Source of the DNA: Physocladia obscura
Taxonomy: Eukaryota; Chytridiomycota; Chytridiomycetes; Chytridiales; Chytriomycetaceae
Length of the DNA: 16,590 bases
Assembly (NCBI GenBank): GCA_027596945.1
Contig: JADGJH010000477.1
Span: forward strand, 1,474-18,063
Direction: 5' to 3'
Shown: piece by piece, positions 1 to 6,906 of the stretch
Layout: each line of letters begins with the position of its first letter
Numbering within the stretch: position 1 is the stretch's first letter
Translations under genes and position numbers: made by a program
The notes under the pieces: generated by a model
The model's input: only the letters and a program-made list of their open reading frames with translations
What the model was told of the DNA's origin: nothing
Databases searched by the model: none

Positions 1-117
1 ATTCCGCCAATCCCAAAACCCAAAAAACAACCCCAAACAACCCCCAAACCCCCCCCAAACCCGGGAAATTCAAACCAAAAACAACCCCAAAAAAAAAAAA
101 AAAAAGAGAAAGATTGC
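1..117. repeat. C/A-rich low-complexity flank
   Basis: The first 117 bases are runs of C and A (blocks such as CCCAAA and CCCCAAAC, then a run of A). There is no open frame of note. It lies immediately downstream of the stop codon of the minus-strand CAP gene, so part of it may be that gene's 3' untranslated region, read as T/G-rich on the minus strand. The blocks vary in length and do not form a regular telomeric unit. Confidence 0.6.
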
Positions 118-819
118 TCAAGTAAAAACAGTACCCTCCAATGCATAAGCAAGTGCAGTATTATAATCAGTTGGCATGTTTTCAAGCGCACCTGTCACAT
201 CTGCGAGTCCATAATTGCAAACAATTGTATTTCCATAAGCCCCGCACCCAATTTGAGTGTACCCAGTTCCGCCAGCAGGATCAATTGCCCACCCTGCTGC
301 ATTCAAAAAATGCCCAATCTCTCCACCGCTCCCTTCTCCCAATGCCTCCTGTGTAACCCACCCATAATATGCTTCCGCACAAGTTGCCTCACCGACAAAA
401 AGATTCTGTCCCCACGGATATGAGGAGCCAGAATAAGAATGGCAGTTCCAACAGTTCTCATAGTTTGCATATGCTGCCGAGACAACTGCCCAGTTGGCTA
501 GATCTTCGTTCCAAACAAGGTACGGGTTTGGGTTGCCGTAGATGTATCGCGCGTGGTTGTTAAGGTCAAGACACGCCTGGTTAAAGTCGGAGGACACAGA
601 TGCTGCTGCTTCTGCAGCTGTTTGGTAATCAGTTGCTGCTATCGCTTGGCAAACACCCAGATTATTGCCGTTACAGCCATTTGTTGTGGGATTTGGCAGG
701 TCACTGGCGCTGGGAATGTTTGGATCGGCGATATCTCCACTTGATACTATGAAGAAAGAAAAAATTTTCATTAGACAAGCTTTCGGGATTGAAAACAGAA
801 ATATTCAACCAGCAGCCGC

Positions 820-854
<35 letters not shown>

Positions 855-1379
855 TGGTGGTGGTAGTGGTTGTAGTAGTTGTAGTTGTAGTTGGGATGAC
901 GGGAGCAACAGATGCGTCAGTGGTGGTCGTTTGAATGACAACAGGCGCGTCGGCAGTAGTGGTAGTAATAGCAGCGGCAGTGCTTATAATATCAGCAGTG
1001 GTAGTGGTGGGTGCTTGTGCATCCACAGTGAAGCCCGGCGCATCGTTTTGCGTCTGCGGAGCCGGCGCCGGCGTCGTCACGTCAGAAGAAGCAGTAGCCG
1101 TCGCAAAAACAGCTTCATCCGTTGTGAATGCCGCTTCAGACGTTGTAACTGGTGCAGCAACCGTTGTGGTTAATGCCGCTGTAGTTGTGGTCGAACTACT
1201 TCCGTGGTACTGTAACCAAAGCAGTGTGTGTGAATTTAAAATAAACCGAGAGTGCTCCTCGTTTTCTTTTTTTTTTTTTTTTTTTACTATTAAGAGCTTA
1301 CGTTTGGTTTGCATTTTTTAGCGCTTGCGACTGCAGTTGTCGCAGCCACCATCGCGACTGCAATCTTGCCCAACTGCAT
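118..1379 (-). CDS. Secreted CAP/PR-1-like (Pry-type) protein with Thr-rich region, 368 aa
   Basis: Three exons: 1379-1302, 1209-810 and 746-118 (78+400+629 bp, 369 codons with stop). The first exon gives an N-terminal signal peptide (MQLGKIAVAMVAATTAVASA). Residues about 27-160 are rich in Thr, Ala and Val and end in a run of about 25 Thr encoded by a trinucleotide repeat, a probable O-glycosylated linker. Residues about 214-345 form a CAP (SCP/TAPS) domain, recognised by NNHAR (His224), LVWNEDLANWA, NCHSYSG (His262), GQNLF, GHFLNAAGW (His305) and IGCGAYGNTIVCNYG. The Glu of the usual G-E-N-L motif is Gln273 here. Fungal family members are secreted and several bind sterols or lipids; this protein's ligand is not visible from sequence. 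Domain confidence is high. The first exon rests on the clean signal peptide and the GTAAGC donor. Confidence 0.9.
821..893. repeat. GTA/GTG trinucleotide microsatellite coding for poly-Thr
   Basis: Plus strand reads GTA repeated, then mixed GTA/GTG/TTG triplets; the minus strand gives ACT/ACC/ACA Thr codons inside exon 2 of the CAP gene. Synonymous interruptions toward one end suggest selection for Thr together with slippage growth. On the plus strand the same triplets give a spurious poly-Val frame. Confidence 0.9.
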
Positions 1380-1455
1380 TTTCTCCACAAATTTTTTGGC
1401 TTGCCTGAAGCCAAGAGCAAAAAGGAAAAAAGAAAAACTTGGAATTGATTTTTTT

Positions 1456-2926
1456 TTATCCTTTATTCATCCGATTTCCCCATCCTGTCGGATTATCATC
1501 CTTAAACTCATCCCATGCCCGAGCTTTCATTGTCTCCTCTTCTTGTCTTGCGTCATTATTGTCGTTTTCCTCAACTCCATCGGCCTTGTTCTTATTTTTG
1601 GTGGCTGACTGTTGCCCACCCCCAGATATAATATTACCGCGTGCAAACTCATTTTCTAGAAACTCGTCAATCGTCATTGTCGGCAGATTGTAACCTGGCT
1701 GGAATACACCTTTTTGGAATTCTTGCCGTTTGCTTGTGTTGGTGATCATGAACGGCTGCCGTGGCTAACAAAGTGGGAAAAAGGAGTGTACATAAAACAT
1801 TTATAGAAAAAAAAATAATAAAAAAGTACCTTTCCATCTTTGGACAAAAGCGAATCTGGCCGAATTTTTAATTTCGATAGATCGTCCAGTTTGTCGCTCA
1901 TGTCGTTACTGGCTGTCGACAGACCACCACTCTTTGCTTCCATCGCAGAGAATTTTTCAAGGAGAGCAATTTCATCCCGAGCCATCCGAATTTCTTCAAC
2001 GCCTTTTTGAACACATAGTTCAATTGTCATCAACATCATTTCGCGATACGCATCACTATCGCGCAAGTCTACGTCAATGTCATCTGGAAAATAAATCAAT
2101 TAAAAGCGTACATAACAATTTACGACGAATCTAATCCAACCTGAAATAATATTTTCAGCTTTTTTTCCACTGCTAACACTACCGCCACCACCAGCATCAC
2201 GTCTCGCAGTTTCGACAGCAGCTTGCAAAATCGCCAACCGCTCTTTAATACCCTTTTCGCGGCGGAATCGCGAAATCTTATCGGCACGCAACGAAGCAGC
2301 ATCAGTTGGAATTCGAAATGCGGCGGCCGGATCGAGAACATAAATTTTATCAGAATCAGCAAGCGCATCGTGTAATTCGAGAGTAAACAGAAAAGAATCG
2401 AGGTGACTGAGGGCAGTGGAAAGAACTGCAAGACGCGGCGAATGTTTTGAAGTGGTCGATGACGACATTGGTGCGAATACGACTGCGGATGATGATAATT
2501 GAGAAGTCGATATTCCTGTTGTATTCGTTGGCGCTGTTGTCACTAGTTTGAACGTGAGTATTCCTAAATAGTAATCAATCAAGAGGAATCTGTGTTGTGT
2601 TATTAGGTGGAGAATACAACTCGATGATTGCTTATTTCTCACTCTTACCTCAGATCCAAAGTGTTCATATCCTGTACGGTTTCATTTTCGCTGAAGATTC
2701 CCAACTGGCGCACGCGGGTAGAACATGTCTCAAACAGCGATATGCAATCGACAAGCTTGGTCTGATGCTTTGTGTCAGCATTTCGCCCCATAAATGCGAA
2801 TCAGACTCCACCCACCTGATATTCTACACATGAACATGATAATTCACTCTGTTCAATTTCATTATACATGCGCTGCGCGCGTTCAAATAGCGTAGACAAA
2901 GATTCATTGTTATCATTCATTTCCAT
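1456..2926 (-). CDS. TAP42: TAP42/IGBP1 (alpha4)-type regulator of PP2A-like phosphatases, 411 aa
   Basis: Five exons: 2926-2816, 2761-2649, 2589-2141, 2083-1830 and 1764-1456 (412 codons with stop). The protein starts MEMNDNNESLSTLFERAQRM. Family landmarks follow in order: TKLVDCISLFETCSTRVRQL, GIFSENETVQDMNTLDLR, FLLIDYYLGILTFKLV, a Ser/Thr-rich insertion at about residues 92-120, a long helical part with SRFRREKGIKERL, PTMTIDEFLENEFARG at about residue 337, and the diagnostic C-terminus WDEFKDDNPTGWGNRMNKG. Known role: TAP42/alpha4 binds and stabilises PP2A-type catalytic subunits and acts below TORC1 in the cytoplasm. It is slightly longer than usual (about 340-370 aa) because of the insertion. 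First-intron donor is GTGGGT; the others are ordinary. Only 76 bp separate its stop from the CAP start and 48 bp its start from the APRT stop. Confidence 0.95.
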
Positions 2927-2974
2927 TTTGAAATGTTTCTTGAAGCAACATAAAAAAAAAAAAAATCGATACTT

Positions 2975-4087
2975 TCAATCGTCAAACTCCATGACCGCGT
3001 ATGTTGGAGCATCCAAAACATTTCTGCCTTTGAAGAAGCTCAGCTCAATGAAAAAGATGTATTCGACAGTCTTGCCACCGCTTAACTTGACCAAATCACC
3101 AGCACCTTTAGCACTGCCCCCAGTTGCAATCAAGTCGTCAAGAATGATCACATTCTGACCGGGTTTGATTGCGCCTTCTTGAATTTCAAAGTAATCGGTC
3201 TTTTTTTTTTAATAATTTTTTTTTTTTTTTCAGCGAGAATATAAACACGATATAATAATTGGTCGACTATTCTTACACCGTACTCTTTAGTGTATGCAAC
3301 TTGGGTCGTGGCTCCCGGGAGCTTTCCAGCCTTGCGAACAGGAACAAATGCGCATCCCAGACGAAGTGCGATAGTGGGTCCCAAAAGAAACCCGCGTGCA
3401 TCAAGACCAACAATCACATCAATCTTTCCAAGATTAGCCGAAGTAATGTGGTGAAGAATGTGAGTGAGGAGAGTCTATAATATTGCGTTCAGCAATGAGG
3501 ATTTCAAAAAAAAACTTGGCTAAAACATAAACAAAAAATAATAATAAAATTGCACTATACTTCAACAGCCAAAGGATCTTGGAAAATTCCGAAAATATCT
3601 GAAAAAATGTTTGAATATTTATGTTTAATCAGAATATTCTATGCAATTACCTTGAAAAAGGATTCCCTAGAGCGTTCAAATGAAAAACTAGTCAGAACAA
3701 CCACATATTATAAAATATTGCAGTATTTTTGAGAGCAAACTCAATCGAATCGCTCGCAAAATGCTCCACAATCGATTGGCCATCAAAAAAATTTGCTTTT
3801 TTCAATGTGGAATTGGCAAAAAGGATTTGGATCACGGCATCGATAGAACAGCCAAAGGCAAGAATGATTTGGGATTATGACTATACTGAGAACGAAGGGA
3901 GGATCAAGCTAAACCTTCTTTGGGAAATCAGGAATGGCTGAATTGAGGTTTTGTTGGTTAGCAACAGATTCGAATATCAATAATGATGCGTTGTGATCAA
4001 GTCGGTTTGTCTACCCGAATTGGGTAATATTTCCTCCAATTGAAGTATACCTTTAAGCTTGGTTTTCAAATAAGCAACGTCAGCCAT
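2975..4087 (-). CDS. APT1: Adenine phosphoribosyltransferase, 178 aa
   Basis: Purine salvage enzyme converting adenine plus PRPP to AMP and pyrophosphate in the cytosol. Six exons: 4087-4051, 3937-3915 (23 bp), 3666-3651 (16 bp), 3598-3561 (38 bp), 3474-3277 and 3199-2975. Joined phases give 179 codons with stop, matching the family length of about 180. The N-terminus is [20 protein letters not shown], and the next exons give GILFQ and [13 protein letters not shown], each in the expected family order. [20 protein letters not shown] and [12 protein letters not shown] follow. The PRPP-binding loop is [12 protein letters not shown] at residues 121-132. The protein ends at YAVMEFDD. Oddities: the first 115 coding bases are cut into four pieces, and the acceptor of intron 5 is AAAAAAAAG with no pyrimidine tract. 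Paralogue or pseudogene status is unlikely because every frame is intact. Confidence 0.94.
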
Positions 4088-4196
4088 TTTTTGGAGATGA
4101 AAAGACAACTCAAAAAGTGGGGAAAAATAAATATCAAAACAACAAAACTAAAGCTTTTATTGGAATCAGTTGATGTAAGCGGTGTAAGAAAACGCC

Positions 4197-4203
4197 ATAT
4201 ATA
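4197..4203 (-). promoter_or_regulatory. Candidate TATA element upstream of APT1
   Basis: Minus strand reads TATATAT about 110 bp before the APT1 start codon, within the 183-bp spacer after the ERG28 stop. Distance suits a TATA box plus a leader, but such A/T runs are common here, so this is only a candidate. Confidence 0.3.
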
Positions 4204-4270
4204 GCAAGCCGGTGCCTGTCGAGGTTATATTTTAGTAATAAATTCGGGTTAACATGGATAGTGAGTAGAT

Positions 4271-4743
4271 TTAACTTGAAACAAGCAAAGCTGGCCAAAC
4301 ACCAGTCGAAGAGATTGGCGCTGTCTTGTGCACGAAAACTTCACCAACAAACGCAAAAAGAGCCAATGCAAAAGTCCACATACATAGCTGGTACACGCTA
4401 ATATTTCAATAAGTTTTTATGATGGTAAACGATTTCGTAGTTCCTCAAAAAAAGGAACTCACGCAGCATTCTCTAGATTATATGCCGCGTATAGTCGAAT
4501 AAGTCCGCTTGTAAAGGTCCATAGTCCCATATTGCGGGCCGCAAATGCAGTTGCTGTTGACTATTTCAGTCTTGTATTCTCCGAATATTCATATTCACCT
4601 TCTTTTGGTTTGCGCACATATATCTTGTTGGTTAAACGCATTGAAGGCACAAGAGTTTGCACACCGTTGTATATCGCGAGGATTCCAATTCCAAAAATGA
4701 CTTTGCCAAAGGCAGTTTCTGGCAACGACATATCAATTTTCAA
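4271..4743 (-). CDS. ERG28: Erg28-like ER scaffold of the sterol C-4 demethylation complex, about 120 aa
   Basis: Three exons: 4743-4599, 4553-4463 and 4397-4271 (121 codons with stop). Known role: Erg28 is a small ER membrane protein that tethers the C-4 demethylation enzymes Erg25, Erg26 and Erg27. Hydrophobic segments lie at about residues 11-32, 56-75, 85-103 and 110-118. Family features are the N-terminal MSLPE, the NGVQTLVPSMRLTNKIYVRK stretch, then ARNMGLWTFTSGLIRLYAAY, and WTFALALFAFVGEVF. The first intron is only 45 bp (GTGAAT...CAACAG) and, read through, runs into a TAG stop. Two possible starts exist, 4743 and 4731; the second (MSLPE) fits typical homologues and the first adds four residues. 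The short C-terminus ends at LLVSS. Confidence 0.88.
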
Positions 4744-4753
4744 CGTTTTTACG

Positions 4754-4801
4754 AAACTTTATTATCATTGCGGTTTTGCTAAACTTTATTATCATTGCGG
4801 T
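4754..4801. repeat. 27-bp direct duplication carrying a stop codon and a poly(A) signal
   Basis: AAACTTTATTATCATTGCGG occurs at 4754 and again at 4781, a period of 27 bp, the second copy being slightly cut short. On the minus strand each copy reads CCGCAATGATAATAAAGTTT. The upstream copy (higher coordinates) contains the TGA stop of the 583-aa gene at 4794-4792 and an AATAAA signal; the other repeats TGATAATAAA inside the 48-bp spacer before the ERG28 start. Confidence 0.85.
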
Positions 4802-6760
4802 GCTCTACCTCCATCGGCATATAAAGTAGTGGAATCTCTGCTGCTTCCGTCAGTGAGACGTCCCACACTCGACGCCACTGGTGATGTTATAGCAGACGAA
4901 AGTCTATCATCCAATCCTGTACGGTTAGTACTCGAAGGAACAGTAGTTGATCGCGGTGCAGGTGGAAGTATAAGTCGGGAATTTCCTGAGCTCATGGCAG
5001 AATTTTGTGGCAAAAGCGGCATTACTGGTGGTGGAACACCAAATTCTAACCGGCTATTGTTTGATGCTGTTGTAGACGAAGTTGCACCGGCCAATGATGC
5101 AACCGCGACGGTTTCATCAAATCCACCATATTTTGTGCTTATTACACCAACTCCTCGGCTGTTGGTGCTGCCTCCGCTTACATTGGCAATATTTCCACTT
5201 CCATCTTGGTATACATTGCCTCCACTGGCAGTTGCTGTCGTGGTTTTGCCACCAGAACGGCGACGTTGATACAGCAGCCCTGCAGCAGCAACAACAAGAA
5301 CACCGCCAACAGCAATTCCCGCAATTGCGGGGGTTGACAAAGCACTTGCAGATGAAGAAGATACTGACGATGATCCTGACGACGATCCTGAAGACGAACC
5401 AGAACCAGATCCTCCAGAAGCAACGCCAGAAACAGCTGCCGAATCGCCACTTTCTGCCGTAACAGTTGCATTCGCGGAGTTTGAAAATGAGGACGAGGTC
5501 GATGAAGATGAAGAATCAGATGACGACGAATCTCCTTGCCCAGGAATAGGAACATCGATTCCTGAAAACGAAGAAGATGTTGTCAATATACTTGAGCCGG
5601 AGCTGGAGCCTGAACTTGAGCCAGAAGGGCTTGACTTCGTAGAAGTGGCCGCAGCTGCACTAGCAGTTGTAGTACTGACAACATTACCCGGAGATATACC
5701 AGCCGTTGTGGTCGCTAAACAAATGGAACATTTCAACAATTTTTCTAACATTTTAAGCAGTTTGTCGATCTGGTGGATGGGATGGTAATTACCAGCAGCA
5801 GTCACAGATGCCGATGCAGTTGCAGTGAATATACACTGTTGAATAGTACAAGTCTTGCCATCAGAACTCAAAGACATTCCTGAACAAGTTTCAGTACTTT
5901 GAAGACGCGAGCTGGATGTGCAAAAGCGTAGAGAAGTACTTGGCTCAGCAGCATTAGCAACTAGAACAATATCAGAGAAAATAACATCACTTGTAACCAC
6001 AGCCTGGTAGTAAAGTTCGAGGACAAGCTCAGCACGGACTTGAGCCTGACCAAGCATATCAATCGAATAAGTGACCTGGCAACCCCCAGAGGACGACGTG
6101 CCACTTCCGACGCCTGCCAACAAGGGAATTAAAAAAATTCGATTAGGGTTCAAAACAAAAATTGTGAGGCGGCCAATATGGGATAAGGGAAAGCATCCAA
6201 ACTTACCCGAACAAGCAACGCCCTGCCGAGTAACCGTCTGTATCCATGTAGTGCCCGAAAGTACCATTGTCATCAGCAATGAATCGCCAGGAGAAACATC
6301 CATCATATTACCTCCCAAGCAACCATTATAATCAGCCAAACTAGAAACAAGATTCACATACTGTGCGCTGATGTGCCAGCCTCTGTATACAGATGCACCG
6401 GACGGCTGGTTGGGTGTACAAGCAGGCCCGAACGTTAAAACAGGCTGCAGCACACCTGCAAACGCTTTTTCAGCACGACTTTGATCAAAAATAGAACATA
6501 CCATAGCCTACTGGTAGGTAATCCGTGGCTGTTGTTGAAGTTTGTAATCCTGGCCAATAAAAATATGTGGCCTCGCCAGATGTTGGTGTTGCGGGAACTG
6601 GCGGCACTGTAAGAGTTGTCGCGAAGGATGTGTAATAGTTTCCAGAGCCGAGAAGCGTCCAGTCGAAGGCGGCCACCAACTGCAACTGTGCCATCGCAAT
6701 TCCCACTCCCAGTTTTCCCACGGCGCCTCCCCACAACTCCCTTCGACAGCCAAGCTTCAT
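4792..6760 (-). CDS. Single-pass membrane protein with lectin-like ectodomain (paralogue A), 583 aa
   Basis: Four exons: 6760-6502, 6455-6207, 6113-5793 and 5714-4792 (584 codons with stop). The probable signal peptide is weak and ends near VAA before FDWTLLGSGNYYTSF. Residues about 36-275 form a Cys-containing ectodomain with ATYFYWPGLQ, LPVGYGVLQPVLTFG, SGASVYRGWHIS, GGNMMDVSPGDSLLMTM, TVTRQGVACSG, CQVTYSIDM and MSLSSDGKTCTIQQC. Residues about 280-400 are Ser/Gly/Thr-rich, like an O-glycosylated stalk. A membrane segment (about 404-425, IAGIAVGGVLVVAAAGLLY) is followed by the stop-transfer QRRRSGGK and a tail of about 155 residues with proline motifs (GVPPPVMPLLP, LILPPAPR). W-P-G-L, L-Q-P-V and the G-D-S-L strand recall the concanavalin A-like beta-sandwich of G1 peptidases, but the relation is inferred and no function is claimed. 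Paralogue B lies directly upstream. Confidence 0.85.
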
Positions 6761-6770
6761 TTTTTTTTAT

Positions 6771-6890
6771 CAAATTTCAATTTGGAAACCAAAAAAGAGA
6801 AAGGAAACAAGAAAAAAAATTGCAAAAAAGCAAAAGAAAATGGAAGAAAAAAGGGAAAAGGAAAAGAAACGTGCGCAATCGGGATCGTAG
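6771..6890. promoter_or_regulatory. Pyrimidine-rich leader or promoter of paralogue A
   Basis: The 146-bp spacer between the paralogue B stop and the paralogue A start is almost pure purine on the plus strand, so C/T-rich on the transcribed (minus) strand. CT-rich tracts are common in fungal promoters just before transcription starts. TCCAAATTG at 6786-6778 (minus) lies 17 bp before the start codon and also occurs before paralogue B. Confidence 0.4.
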
Positions 6891-6906
6891 AGCAAATCAA
6901 GTTTGA

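Noticed and set aside
1..117. Telomere-like C/A repeat
   Set aside because: CCCAAA-like blocks vary in length and spacing with no fixed unit, and chytrid telomeres are usually TTAGGG type; simple low complexity fits better.
665..934. Plus-strand frame with a long Val run
   Set aside because: Opposite-strand reading of the poly-Thr microsatellite of the CAP gene.
4532..5269. 245-residue plus-strand open frame
   Set aside because: It is antisense to ERG28 and to the tail of paralogue A, both of which have family or paralogue support; it shows no domain.
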